A program made the translations under genes and the position numbers. A stretch of DNA of 64,000 nucleotides. Source: CAYMYN01 sp964394665. Its GTDB lineage: Bacteria; Planctomycetota; UBA1135; GCA-002686595. The DNA lies in contig CAYMYN010000008.1 of NCBI GenBank assembly GCA_964394665.1, forward strand, positions 1-64,000, written 5' to 3'. Below are positions 49,939-59,248 of the stretch, one piece after another. The first letter of the stretch is position 1. Every line of letters starts with the position of its first letter. Under the pieces are notes generated by a model, which saw only the letters and a program-made list of their open reading frames with translations, did no database searches and was not told where the DNA came from.

Positions 49939-51641
49939 CGAGCATCGGAGAGCTGCTCGTCGACGCGGGCCTCGCGCGCGAGCGACTGGAGGAGTGTCGG
50001 CGCATCGCCGGCGCCAGCGGGGACTCCCTCGACCGCGTGATCCTGCAGAAGGAGTACCTCGACGAGGGCACCCTGCTGCAGGTCTACGCGCGCGCCCTGG
50101 GCTTCGAGTACCGCGACAGCCTGGAGGGCACCCAGGTGCCCTCCGAGTTCGTCAACACGGTTCCGGTGCACTTCGCGCGCAACTACAACCTGGTCGCGAT
50201 CGAGAACGGGGCCGGACAGACCCTGAAGGTCGCCACCTGCGCGCCCCTCGAGCCGCACCCCATGGACGACCTGTCGGCCATGGTGGGCAAGGAGATCGAT
50301 CCGGTGCTCGCGCCCCGGATGGAGATCACCTCCCTGATCGGGCGCGCCTACCGTCACAAGGCGGACGGGGTGGACGAGGCCCTGACCGCCGTCGCCGACG
50401 ACGGCGACTTCGCGCACCTGGCGCAGGAGATCGAGGACTCCGAGGACGTCCTCGACGTCTCGAACAAAGCGCCGATCATCAAGCTCGTCAACACGATCAT
50501 GTTCCAGGCCCTGCGCATGCGGGCCTCGGACATCCACTTCCAGCCCTATCCCGACCGCGTCCAGGTCCGCTTCCGCATCGACGGCATCCTGTACGACATG
50601 GACTCGATCCCCCGCCGGGTGCTCGAGGCCATCGTCAGCCGCGTGAAGGTCATGGGCAAGATGGACATCGCCGAGCGGCGCCTGCCCCAGGACGGCCGCG
50701 CGACGATCCGCATCGGCGACGGCGAGGTCGACGTGCGCATCAGCTCGGTGCCCACCAGCACGGGCGAGCGCATCGTGATGCGCCTCCTCGACAAGTCCTC
50801 CAAGCTCTACCTCCTGCACGAGATCGGGCTGACCAAGGACAACGAGAAGATGCTGCGCCAGTACATCGAGTACTCGCACGGCATCATCCTGGTCACCGGC
50901 CCCACGGGCTCGGGCAAGACGACCACCCTCTACGGGGCTCTGGCCGAGGTCGACACGACGAAGAAGAACGTGCTGACCATCGAGGACCCGGTCGAGTACT
51001 CGCTCAGCGGCATCAGCCAGGTGCAGGTGAACGTCAAGAAGGGCCTGACCTTCGCCAACGGGTTGCGCTCCTTCCTGCGCCAGGACCCGGACGTGATGAT
51101 GGTCGGCGAGATCCGCGACCTCGAGACGGCCGAGGTCGCCATCCGGGCCGCCCTCACCGGTCACCTGGTCTTCTCGACCGTCCACACCAACGACGCGGCC
51201 AGCACGATCACGCGCATGGTCGACCAAGGGGTCGAGCCCTACCTGGTCGCCAGCTCGCTCGTGCTCGTCATCGCCCAGCGCTTGGTGCGAACCCTCTGCA
51301 AGCACTGCAAGGAGCAGGTCCCGGTCGATCACGAGATGGCCGCCAAGCTCAAGAGCGTGGGCATCGACCCCGAGCAGATGGGCGGCAAGATCTTCGTCGG
51401 GCGCGGCTGCGACGAGTGCTTCCACTCGGGCTACTCGGGCCGGACCGCCATCTATGAGTTCCTGCCCGTGGGCGAGAGCCTGCGCACCCAGATCATCACC
51501 GGCGCGACCGCGTCCCAGATCAAGCGCACGGCGGTCGAGCGCGGCATGATCTCCCTGCGAGAGGACGGGCGGCAGAAAATCCTCGACGGGCGGACCAGCC
51601 CCGAGGAGGTCATGCGCGTGACCCAGCTCGACATCGACTGA
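49935..51641 (+). CDS. gspE: Type II secretion / type IV pilus assembly ATPase
   Basis: A 568-residue secretion ATPase that powers pseudopilus assembly. An N-terminal MshEN/GspE-N region (about 1-150, SIGELLVDAGLARERL) precedes the core. Walker A is GPTGSGKTTT at about 321-330, the Asp box is in NVLTIEDPVEYSLSGI, Walker B is VMMVGEIRDLETAE near 385, and the His box is FSTVHTNDA. The GspE-type zinc motif has CKHC near 454 and CDEC near 492. The TTG start 49935 is chosen: it gives the correct N terminus, has GGAG 5 bases upstream, and overlaps the gspD stop (TTGA). Confidence 0.95.
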   Translation: MTSIGELLVDAGLARERLEECRRIAGASGDSLDRVILQKEYLDEGTLLQVYARALGFEYRDSLEGTQVPSEFVNTVPVHFARNYNLVAIENGAGQTLKVATCAPLEPHPMDDLSAMVGKEIDPVLAPRMEITSLIGRAYRHKADGVDEALTAVADDGDFAHLAQEIEDSEDVLDVSNKAPIIKLVNTIMFQALRMRASDIHFQPYPDRVQVRFRIDGILYDMDSIPRRVLEAIVSRVKVMGKMDIAERRLPQDGRATIRIGDGEVDVRISSVPTSTGERIVMRLLDKSSKLYLLHEIGLTKDNEKMLRQYIEYSHGIILVTGPTGSGKTTTLYGALAEVDTTKKNVLTIEDPVEYSLSGISQVQVNVKKGLTFANGLRSFLRQDPDVMMVGEIRDLETAEVAIRAALTGHLVFSTVHTNDAASTITRMVDQGVEPYLVASSLVLVIAQRLVRTLCKHCKEQVPVDHEMAAKLKSVGIDPEQMGGKIFVGRGCDECFHSGYSGRTAIYEFLPVGESLRTQIITGATASQIKRTAVERGMISLREDGRQKILDGRTSPEEVMRVTQLDID

Positions 51642-51666
51642 AGCTTGCCCCGCGACGCGTTCCTCC

Positions 51667-52929
51667 ATGCCGATCTACAGCTACAAGGCCATCGGCCCGG
51701 GCGGCGAGGTCAAGACCGGCGTCATCGACGCCGACACGCCGCGGGACGCCCGCACGCGCCTACGGCGCGAGAAGCTGCTCGTCAGCGACATCAGCGAGGC
51801 CAAGAGCCGGCGCGAGAAGGTACGCGGCCCCGCGCAGCGCAGCGGCTTGGCCGCCAAGCTGCGCCGCTACCGGGGCTCCCGGGGCAGCCTCAGCGGGCGC
51901 GACCTCGACTTCGTGACCGCCTCGACCCGCCAGCTCGGGACGATGCTCGGCTCGGGCATCCCGCTGGCCGAGGCCGTGCGGGCCATGATCGAGCAGGCCC
52001 AGGACCGGCGCACGGAGACCATCTTCCGCGAGATCCGGGAGCGCGTGAACTCGGGCGGATCCCTGGCGGACGCGCTCGAGGAACACTCGAACCTCTTCTC
52101 CGACCTCTACGTCGGCATGGTGCGCGCGGGCGAGGCCACGGGCAACGTGGACGTGGTGCTCACGCGCCTCGCCGACTACCTGCAGTATCAGCGCACGCTG
52201 CGCCGCAAGGTCGTCGGCGCCCTGACCTACCCCGTGATGATGATCCTCCTGGGCATGGGCGTGGTGACCGCCCTGATGGCCTGGGTCGTGCCGAACATCA
52301 CGAGCATGTTGGAGGACACCGGCCAGGCCCTGCCGCTTCCCACGCGCATCCTGGTCACGATCTCCGACCTGTTCAAGGACTGGTGGTGGGCCGGGATGTT
52401 GATCGTGGCGGGCATCTCGTTCGCGCTCGAGCGCATCTACAAGAACTCCGACAAGGGGCGCCTGATCCTCGACCGCTTCACGCTGCGGATCCCGATCGTC
52501 GGCGACGTGCTGCTCAAGCAGTCGGTGTCGCGCTTCGCGCGCACGCTCTCGACCCTGTTGCAGAGCGGCGTGCCCGTGGTGCAGAGCCTCGAGATCACCC
52601 GCAACGTGATCCCCAACCGCGTCCTGGCCGACGCCACCGACAACATCCGGGCCAAGATCCTCGAGGGCGCCGACGTGGCTACGCCCCTGCGCTCGAGCGG
52701 CGTCTTCCCGGCCATCGTGGGCTACATGGTCGCGGTGGGCGAGCAGGCGGGCGAGCTCGAGCAGATGCTCGACCGCATCTCCACCGCCTACGACGAGGAG
52801 ATCGAGATCGCCACGGACCGCATGACCAGCGTGCTCGAACCGATCCTGATCCTGGCCCTGGCCGTGGTGGTCGGCTTCATCGTGGTCTCGATCGTGCTGC
52901 CGATCCTGCAGGTCGGCAACGTCGGCTGA
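51667..52929 (+). CDS. gspF: Type II secretion system inner-membrane platform protein
   Basis: A 420-residue GspF. It begins with the family opening MPIYSYKAIGPGGEVKTGVI and has two repeated T2SSF domains (about 85-210 and 285-410). Visible segments are FVTASTRQLGTMLGSGIPLAEA and LYVGMVRAGEATGNVD in the first, and FARTLSTLLQSGVPVVQSLE and VAVGEQAGELEQMLDRI in the second. Three hydrophobic segments are predicted. It follows gspE by 25 bases. Confidence 0.95.
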   Translation: MPIYSYKAIGPGGEVKTGVIDADTPRDARTRLRREKLLVSDISEAKSRREKVRGPAQRSGLAAKLRRYRGSRGSLSGRDLDFVTASTRQLGTMLGSGIPLAEAVRAMIEQAQDRRTETIFREIRERVNSGGSLADALEEHSNLFSDLYVGMVRAGEATGNVDVVLTRLADYLQYQRTLRRKVVGALTYPVMMILLGMGVVTALMAWVVPNITSMLEDTGQALPLPTRILVTISDLFKDWWWAGMLIVAGISFALERIYKNSDKGRLILDRFTLRIPIVGDVLLKQSVSRFARTLSTLLQSGVPVVQSLEITRNVIPNRVLADATDNIRAKILEGADVATPLRSSGVFPAIVGYMVAVGEQAGELEQMLDRISTAYDEEIEIATDRMTSVLEPILILALAVVVGFIVVSIVLPILQVGNVG

Positions 52930-53033
52930 CGCCACCCCGCCCGTGCTCCGGCGCGTCCCCCCCGCGCCGCGGCCAGGGCGCCACTCCCCGCTCGACCCCG
53001 AACGGGACCGAGAAAGGGGCCCCCGCCGTGGGC

Positions 53034-53039
53034 TATGCT
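53034..53039 (+). promoter_or_regulatory. Possible -10 box before gspG
   Basis: TATGCT in the 222-base gap between gspF and gspG, 112 bases before the gspG ATG. It is the same hexamer as before tRNA-Pro. An internal promoter that raises major pseudopilin levels would make sense, but the evidence is the box alone. Nothing else is recognised in this gap. Confidence 0.25.
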
Positions 53040-53151
53040 GGGACCCGTTGCCGGGACCTCGTCCGGGGGAAGATCTTCCCCGGTGCGGCGTCCCAAGCCC
53101 TCGTTCCTCGGCCGGCCGGGCGCCGGAGCCACCCTTCGCCAGACGATTTCG

Positions 53152-53595
53152 ATGCTGCACACCCGCTTCTCGCGCCCCGCCTCCGCTCGCCGGGGCTTCT
53201 CCTTGGCCGAACTGATGGTCGTGATCGTGATCCTCGGCTTGCTCGCGACGCTGGTCGTCCCGAGCGTCGTGGACAAGCTCAAGGGCGCGCAGCGGGGCAA
53301 GGCGCGCACGGACATCACCGTCATCGCCAATGCCCTCGACGAGTACGCCATCAACAACGCGGGCCGCTATCCCGACAACCTCGAGGTGCTCGTCACGCCG
53401 GACGCGAACGGCCAGACCTACCTCAAGCAGCGGCAGGTCCCGAAGGACCCCTGGGGCAACGAGTACGGCTACGAGCCGCCCTACGCCGGCGAGCCCCGCC
53501 CGCGCGTCTACACCCTGGGCCGCGACAACTCCGTGGGCGGCGAGGGGGAGGACGCGGACCTCGACAACTTCATGATCCTCGACGGGCGAGGCTGA
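53152..53595 (+). CDS. gspG: Major pseudopilin GspG
   Basis: A 147-residue type II secretion pseudopilin. The prepilin peptidase site is RRG before FSLAELMVVIVILGLLATLV, with the conserved Glu at mature position 5. The C-terminal domain has the GspG hallmarks KARTDITVIANALDEYAINN, GRYPDNLEVLV and VPKDPWGNEYGY, and ends with the acidic calcium-site loop region (GEGEDADLDNF). ATG 53152 puts the leader at a normal length of about 15 residues; a longer in-frame start at 53035 is rejected. Confidence 0.95.
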   Translation: MLHTRFSRPASARRGFSLAELMVVIVILGLLATLVVPSVVDKLKGAQRGKARTDITVIANALDEYAINNAGRYPDNLEVLVTPDANGQTYLKQRQVPKDPWGNEYGYEPPYAGEPRPRVYTLGRDNSVGGEGEDADLDNFMILDGRG

Positions 53596-53612
53596 GTTCC
53601 GAGACCCTATCC

Positions 53613-54188
53613 GTGGCACCCGCGCTCCCCTCCCGACTTCGACGGGTACGCCGCCGCGCCGCGCGCGGCGGCTTCACGCTCATCGAGCTCATGGGGGTCG
53701 TGATCGTGCTCGGACTGATCGTCGGGGTCGTGGCCCTCGACTGGGCCGCGCTGGTGCCGAAGAACCAGCTCAGCGCGGCCGTGCGCGAGCTGGCCTCCAC
53801 GATCCAGGGGGCGCGCTCGGACGCGATCGCTCGCAACGGGGTCTTCACCCTGGTGTACGACCTCGAGGGTGGCCGCTACGAAGTCCGAAGTCCCTACCGA
53901 GCCGGTGGCGGCCTAGCACGCCAGGAGGACGAGCGCCTCGTCGTGCGACGCGGCGTCCTGCCCGACAGCGTCGAGTTCGAACGCGTCGAAGTCGACGGCC
54001 GCAGCTTCACCACCGATCGCGTCGAGGTGACCTTCGACCCCGTCGGCCGGGCGAACGGGCACTCGGTCTCCCTGGTCCAGCCCCGCTACGAGCAGCGCTT
54101 CACCATCGAGGTGATCGGCCTGACGGGCCTCGTGCGCTTCCACGACGGTCCCTTCCAGCGCCCCGAGGTCTTCGAGGAGGACTTCTAG
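53613..54188 (+). CDS. gspH: Minor pseudopilin GspH
   Basis: A 191-residue pseudopilin. The leader ends RGG before FTLIELMGVVIVLGLIVGVVAL, with Glu at mature position 5, followed by ALVPKNQLSAAVRELASTIQGARSDAIARNGVFTL, the usual GspH sequence order. The soluble domain is beta-rich. The start is taken as GTG 53613; alternatives slightly upstream cannot be excluded. It lies 17 bases after gspG and overlaps gspI by one base. Confidence 0.88.
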   Translation: MAPALPSRLRRVRRRAARGGFTLIELMGVVIVLGLIVGVVALDWAALVPKNQLSAAVRELASTIQGARSDAIARNGVFTLVYDLEGGRYEVRSPYRAGGGLARQEDERLVVRRGVLPDSVEFERVEVDGRSFTTDRVEVTFDPVGRANGHSVSLVQPRYEQRFTIEVIGLTGLVRFHDGPFQRPEVFEEDF

Positions 54189-54754
54189 TGGTGCAGCCCC
54201 CCGCCACCCTGGCCGCCCGGCGCGCGCGAGGCTTCACCCTGGTCGAGGTGGCCGTCACCATCGTCATCCTGGGCATCGGTCTCACGATGACCCTCCAGGC
54301 GCTGAACACGGCCAAGCTCCGCGCGGCCCAGACGCGCAACTACAAGCTCGCCCGCGACCTGGCGCTCTTCACCCTGGGCGAGATCGAATCCGGCGTCTTC
54401 CGCGACGAGATCCGCGATCGATTCCAGGGTACCTACGCCGAGCACGAGCAGCCGGATTTCTCCTTCGAGGTGGTGCTCGGGGACGAACAGTTGCGCGACC
54501 GTCCCGACGCCCGCACGCAGGGTTTCCACGATCGTTTCGCACAGCGCCAGTACGACGAGGAGCGCGACCCGGACCGCAGCAGGGAGGACGAGCAGGCCGC
54601 CAAGCCCTTCGAGAAGGTCAAGATCCGGGTCGTCTTCCCGGCCCTGAGCGATTACTCGAACGAATTGATCCTCGAGCGCTGGATGCCGTGGGAGCAGGTC
54701 TACGGACCCGCCGAGGACGAGACCACGAACACCGACATGGGGACCGGCGCTTGA
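54188..54754 (+). CDS. gspI: Minor pseudopilin GspI-like
   Basis: A 188-residue pseudopilin with leader RARG before FTLVEVAVTIVILGIGLTMTL (Glu at position 5). The position between gspH and a gspJ-like gene, and the segment AAQTRNYKLARDLALFTLGEI after the helix, favour GspI. The rest is highly charged (for example RQYDEERDPDRSREDEQAAK), longer than in typical GspI proteins. The GTG start shares one base with the gspH stop. The gspJ-like start overlaps its stop by four bases. Confidence 0.85.
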   Translation: MVQPPATLAARRARGFTLVEVAVTIVILGIGLTMTLQALNTAKLRAAQTRNYKLARDLALFTLGEIESGVFRDEIRDRFQGTYAEHEQPDFSFEVVLGDEQLRDRPDARTQGFHDRFAQRQYDEERDPDRSREDEQAAKPFEKVKIRVVFPALSDYSNELILERWMPWEQVYGPAEDETTNTDMGTGA

Positions 54755-55653
54755 AGATCACCTCCGTCGGGAAACGCGCTGGCTTCACGCTGGCCGAGGT
54801 GCTCCTCACCTTGCTCATCATGGGCGGGATCATGGTCTCGGTGACCCAGATCCTGCACGCGGCGCGGGTCTCCCGGGACACGATCCACTACGTCCAGGAG
54901 ACCGAGCTCGCCGGGCCCGCCATCCTGGATCTCGTCGACCGCGACCTGCGCGCGATCCTGACCTACGACCGCCCGCCCGGACAGCATCTGCGCCTCGTGA
55001 ACCGGGTGATGCTCGGCCTGGACGGGGACTCGCTCGACTTCGTCACGACCACCGACTCCCTGCTGCTGCACGAACACCGCGGCGAGCTCCTGCGCGCGGC
55101 CTTCAACGAGGTGGGCTATCGTCTGCGGCCCAACCCGACGAACGACGACTTCCTCGAGCTCTATCGGCGCGAGAGCCTGGGCGTGGACGAGAAGCCCTTC
55201 GAGGGAGGGCGATTCGCGTTCCTGCACGATCGCGTCAAGGCCTTCCAAGTGCTCGCCTTCGCCGAGGATGGCCCCGACGCGGAACCGATCGAGGATTGGG
55301 GCGACTCCTCCAACGCCGATCGCCAAGGGCTGCCGACGCGGCTGGAGATCACCCTCACCCTCGAGCTGGCCGCGCGTTTGCCCCGCGAACAACTGCGCAT
55401 CGTCTCCCTCGACCGGCGGACGGTTACCTACCGGCGCATCGTGCGCCTGCCCCAGACCCTGCGGGTCCCCGCGACGCAGATGCCGGTGCCGATGATCCCG
55501 GTTCGGACCGAGGAGGGCTCGGGGACCCCGAGCCAGCAGCAGGGTGGCGGCGGCGCTGGGGGCGGTGCGCCAGGCCTGGGAGCCGGTGGACGGGGCATGC
55601 AGGGCGGCGCCACCGGCGGAGCCGCGGTGCCCGCCCAACCCCGCCAGCGCTGA
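54751..55653 (+). CDS. gspJ: Minor pseudopilin GspJ-like
   Basis: A 300-residue pseudopilin. The leader ends KRAG before FTLAEVLLTLLIMGGIMVSV. The segment GPAILDLVDRDLRAILTYDRPPGQHL resembles GspJ, as does the position in the cluster. The C-terminal 60 residues are a glycine-, glutamine- and alanine-rich tail (for example PSQQQGGGGAGGGAPGLGAG) that is unusual and probably disordered. The TTG start overlaps the gspI stop by four bases (TTGA). The gspK, L, M, C and prepilin peptidase genes do not follow. Confidence 0.82.
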   Translation: MKITSVGKRAGFTLAEVLLTLLIMGGIMVSVTQILHAARVSRDTIHYVQETELAGPAILDLVDRDLRAILTYDRPPGQHLRLVNRVMLGLDGDSLDFVTTTDSLLLHEHRGELLRAAFNEVGYRLRPNPTNDDFLELYRRESLGVDEKPFEGGRFAFLHDRVKAFQVLAFAEDGPDAEPIEDWGDSSNADRQGLPTRLEITLTLELAARLPREQLRIVSLDRRTVTYRRIVRLPQTLRVPATQMPVPMIPVRTEEGSGTPSQQQGGGGAGGGAPGLGAGGRGMQGGATGGAAVPAQPRQR

Positions 55654-55766
55654 GGGCTGCGAAAGGCCGGGCGAGCTCGGGCAAGGAACCCGGGATCCGT
55701 CGGCGCGCGCGGCAGCGACAGGGCACGGCCGCGTTCGCCGCGCCTGCGCACACCGACGAACGGAGT

Positions 55767-57047
55767 TCAGCCCAGGCCGCGGCCGAGCAACTCGCGCCCG
55801 CCCAGGTACGGCCGGAGGGGCGCGGGGACCCGCACACGGCCGTCGCGCGTCTGGTGGTTCTCGAGCAGGGCGAGCAACATGCGCGCGCTGGCCGCGACGG
55901 TGTTGTTCAGGGTGTGGCAGAAGTGCACCTTGCCCTCGGCGTCGCGGTACCGCAGGTTCAACCGCCGAGCCTGGAAGTCGTGGAAGCGACTGGCGCTGTG
56001 GGTTTCGCCGTAGCCCTCGCGCGAGGGCATCCAGGTCTCGATGTCGAACTTCTGGATCTGGGGTTGCCCGAGGTCACCCCCGCAGACGTTGACGACGCGA
56101 TAGGGCAGCTCGAGGGCCTGCAAGACGCCCTCGGCGTTGGCCAGGATGGCGAGGTGGTGCTCGAGGCTGCGCGCTTCGTCGGCGACGTCGATCACGACCT
56201 GCTCGACCTTCTGGAACTGGTGCACGCGGTACAGCCCGCGGGTGTCCTTGCCGTAGGTGCCCGCTTCGCGGCGGTAGCAGGCGGAGAGGGCGACGAAGCG
56301 CAGCGGCAGTTGGTCGAGGGGCAGGATCTCGTCCTGGTGCAGGGCCGTGACGGGCACCTCCGCCGTGCCCACCAGACACAGGTCGTCCCGCTCGTCGCAG
56401 CGATAGGCCTGCTCCTCGCCGCCGGGAAAGTAGCCCGTTCCGACCATGGTCTCGGTGCGCACGAGGGTCGGCACCGAGAGCGGCACGAAGCCCCGCGCGA
56501 CCATGCTGTCCAGGGCGAAGCGCATCACGGCGTGCTCGAGCAGGGAGAGATCCCCCTTGAGCACGTAGTTGCGCGACCCCGCCAGGCGCGCACCGCGTTG
56601 GATGTCGAGCCAGTCCTGGGCTTCGGCCAGGGAGACGTGGTCGCGCAGCTCGAAGTCCGGCCGGGCGGGCTCGCCCCAGCGTACGATCTCCACGTTCTCG
56701 GAGTCGTCCTTCCCCTCCGGTACGGCGTCCGCGGGGATGTTCGGGACGCGCAGCAGGAGCTGCTGGAGTTCGGCCTCGAGGCTGGCGAGGCGTTCCTCCT
56801 TGGCCTTGAGCTCGACCTTGAGCGCGCGCTGCTCCTCGAGCACCCGCTCGCGCGCCGCGCCATCGACGGCCCCCATCCCCTTGGCAGCGCGTTTCTGGTC
56901 CGCCCGCAGGCCGTCGACGGCCTGGCCCAGGCCGCGGCGCTCCTCGTCCAGGGCCAGGATGCGATCGACGTCGCAGGGGATGCGCTTCTTGCGCGCCGCC
57001 TCGCGCACCCGATCGGGGTGCTGGCGGATGAACTTGAGGTCGAGCAC
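55767..57047 (-). CDS. serS: Seryl-tRNA synthetase
   Basis: A 426-residue class II synthetase that charges tRNA-Ser. The N-terminal coiled-coil arm (about 1-105) is rich in Glu, Arg and Leu. The catalytic core has GTAEVPVTALH and motif 2 in FVALSACYRREAGTYGKDT. Motif 3 is unusual: HTLNNTVAASARMLLALLENHQ-type (shown as NNTVAASARMLL then ALLENHQ) instead of the common NGSGLAVGR form. Related variants occur in other bacteria, so this is probably functional. AAGGAG 5 bases before GTG 57047 fixes the start. It starts 2 bases after the stop of the exported protein gene. Confidence 0.95.
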   Translation of the reverse strand: MLDLKFIRQHPDRVREAARKKRIPCDVDRILALDEERRGLGQAVDGLRADQKRAAKGMGAVDGAARERVLEEQRALKVELKAKEERLASLEAELQQLLLRVPNIPADAVPEGKDDSENVEIVRWGEPARPDFELRDHVSLAEAQDWLDIQRGARLAGSRNYVLKGDLSLLEHAVMRFALDSMVARGFVPLSVPTLVRTETMVGTGYFPGGEEQAYRCDERDDLCLVGTAEVPVTALHQDEILPLDQLPLRFVALSACYRREAGTYGKDTRGLYRVHQFQKVEQVVIDVADEARSLEHHLAILANAEGVLQALELPYRVVNVCGGDLGQPQIQKFDIETWMPSREGYGETHSASRFHDFQARRLNLRYRDAEGKVHFCHTLNNTVAASARMLLALLENHQTRDGRVRVPAPLRPYLGGRELLGRGLG

Positions 57048-57049
57048 GC

Positions 57050-59113
57050 CTACTCCTTCCAGCCGGACTCGATCTTCCCGAAGAGCTTGTGCTTCTTCTC
57101 GGAGAGCTGGACCTCGATCTTGCCGGTCCCCGGCGGCAGGGGCAAGCGCAGGTCCCGCGGGAACCAGGCCACGTGCCAGCCCTCGCTGTACATGGGATCG
57201 GTATCGAGCAAGGCCGGCATCTCGACCGCCTTGCTCGCGCGCCGGCTCCCGACCTCCCGCCAGGCGACCTCGGGGGAGGCGACCGCGTTCCAGGGGCGTT
57301 CGTAGCGTTCCCCGGCGCTGCCGACGACGACCACCGACTTGCCGGGGATCAGGAGTTCGTTGCCGCTGACCTGGAGCTTGTAGTCGAACGAGTAGGGAGC
57401 GCCGAGGGTGACCTTGGTGACCTCGCCCGCGCGCACCTCCCAGACCGGCGTGTCCTTGCCCGGCACGATCAGGGTCTTCTGCATCTGGGCCCGGCGCCCC
57501 TTGCGCAACTCACCGTAGAAGAGGCTGTAGCGGCCCGCCGGCAGCTCGGCGCCCTTGCCGCGCGCGCCGGCCAAGTCGAAGTAGGAGTTCTCCCAGCGTC
57601 CGCTGCCCCGCACCACGAGCCAGGCGGGCTTGAGCGAGCCGGGGTAGTCGAGGCTCAGGAACCCGGTCTGGACCTCGGCCGGCGCGTACGCGAGCGCCCG
57701 ACCGCCCTGGGCCGCTTCGAGCCGGTACCAGGCCTCGCCGAGCTTGGCGTACTCACTCCACGGCCGCGCCCGTTTCTCCGTGCCGACGACCATGCAGTCC
57801 AGCTCGGGGTGGAAGTTCCCCTCGCTCATGCCCATGTTCTGCCAGGAGCGCGGCGCGCTGCCATAGACGCCGTCCAGATTGTCGTCGAAGACCATCACGC
57901 GCGTCCCGGCGACATCGCCCACCATCGCGCCGGCGTTGATCCAGTACACCGACAGGTAGCCGGTGGACGGCGCCAGGTTGAGCTGCAATCCCTGGTACTG
58001 ATCGTTCTGGATGCCGAGCGTCGTGAGCGCCGCCCACGGCCGACGCTCATCACCCGCGCCGATCTCGAACTGCACGGGCTCGAGCTTTCCCGTCATCGGC
58101 AGGGCGATCTCGGTCTTGCCCGCCGGTCCCTGCACTTCGATCACGACCTCGCTGTCGCCCCGCCGGGTGGCGGTCGGAGACAGGCCCTCGAGTTTCGAGA
58201 AGCTGGCCTGCGTGCCGCGCGCCTGGAACGCGAGGGCGTCCCAGGTCTGATAGAAGTCGTCGGCCTGGTAGTTCGGACGCTCGAAGGCGTCGAGCTTGGG
58301 GACCAACTCGAAGCTCATCGCCGCTCTGACCGCGGCCTCCGCGCCGCCCACCGGGTCGGCTCCACCGGGCTCCCCCGCCGGGCCCGCGCCGGGGCGGGCG
58401 TCGAAGCCCTGGGACGCCAGGTGACCGTGGCTGACGCGCGTGTCGTTGTAGGTGCGATCCTTGAGTTCCCAGGCCTCGCGCGCGGTGAGCGCGTTCTTGT
58501 ATCCCAGGCAAGCGTCGTAGAGATCGGCCTTCTTGCCGCGGTTCTCTTCGTTGTTGCACAGGCCGAAGAACAGCCAGGCCTGGGACGCGTGGTAGTGGTC
58601 GCCGATCTGGGCGAACGCCTCCGCCAAGCCGCGGAACTCGTTCCCGAGCAGGACGAAGGTCGAGTCGTTCTTGGCGCTGACGTTCTCGTGGTAACTCCGC
58701 AGGGCCTTGTCGTAGCGCTCGCGCATGACCAGGCGTTCGCGCTTGAGCACCGGGGAGAGCAGGGAGAGGTAGGTGTAGACGCGGTTGACGAAGTCGGTCT
58801 CCATGCCGCGCTGCCAGCCGGCGCGCAGGGCCGCCAAACGCTCCTCGAGGGTGTCGCTCGAGCGCTCGGAGATCGCCTCGCAGGTCTCGAGGATCCAGAC
58901 CACGGCCTCGTGGTCGTTGCGGCGGATCAGGCGCCCCATCTCCTCCACCGCGTTGATCTTCATCGCGTTCTCGAAGCTGCGGCGGAACTCCTCGCCCTGC
59001 CGCGCCGTCGCGGCGAACGACTCCTCCCAGACCGGGACGTTCGAGACCGAGGCCGCGGGGAGCGGGCTGGGCACGGCGAACAACAACACGAGGGCCGGGA
59101 GGAGGGCGTTCAT
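57050..59113 (-). CDS. Exported protein of unknown function
   Basis: A 687-residue protein with a signal peptide (about 1-21, LPALVLLFAVPSPLPAAS). The first half (to about 240) is helical, with repeat-like segments such as RRNDHEAVVWILETCEAISE and FAQIGDHYHASQAWLFFGLC that resemble TPR packing. The second half is beta-rich, with phrases such as MVFDDNLDGVYGSAP, an acidic calcium-like loop with a VCBS/FG-GAP feel, and GKIEVQLSEKKHKLFGKIE near the end. No enzyme motif is recognised. It precedes serS by 2 bases, which is likely a chance operon arrangement. Confidence 0.75.
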   Translation of the reverse strand: MNALLPALVLLFAVPSPLPAASVSNVPVWEESFAATARQGEEFRRSFENAMKINAVEEMGRLIRRNDHEAVVWILETCEAISERSSDTLEERLAALRAGWQRGMETDFVNRVYTYLSLLSPVLKRERLVMRERYDKALRSYHENVSAKNDSTFVLLGNEFRGLAEAFAQIGDHYHASQAWLFFGLCNNEENRGKKADLYDACLGYKNALTAREAWELKDRTYNDTRVSHGHLASQGFDARPGAGPAGEPGGADPVGGAEAAVRAAMSFELVPKLDAFERPNYQADDFYQTWDALAFQARGTQASFSKLEGLSPTATRRGDSEVVIEVQGPAGKTEIALPMTGKLEPVQFEIGAGDERRPWAALTTLGIQNDQYQGLQLNLAPSTGYLSVYWINAGAMVGDVAGTRVMVFDDNLDGVYGSAPRSWQNMGMSEGNFHPELDCMVVGTEKRARPWSEYAKLGEAWYRLEAAQGGRALAYAPAEVQTGFLSLDYPGSLKPAWLVVRGSGRWENSYFDLAGARGKGAELPAGRYSLFYGELRKGRRAQMQKTLIVPGKDTPVWEVRAGEVTKVTLGAPYSFDYKLQVSGNELLIPGKSVVVVGSAGERYERPWNAVASPEVAWREVGSRRASKAVEMPALLDTDPMYSEGWHVAWFPRDLRLPLPPGTGKIEVQLSEKKHKLFGKIESGWKE

Positions 59114-59248
59114 CGGGCGCGGGGGGGCTCCGGTCGGGGACGACGGACGCGGATTGTAGCCCCGGCCGGGCCGCGCCTCACCTCGGGCCAGCCAGGCGCG
59201 CCGACCCCGGACGACACCGGAGGGAGGGGCCGACGGCCCACGGGCCGT

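Noticed and set aside
53035..53151. Longer N terminus for GspG from an ATG at 53035
   Set aside because: It would add 39 residues before the prepilin leader, which is already a normal length from ATG 53152; the ATG overlaps a likely -10 box.
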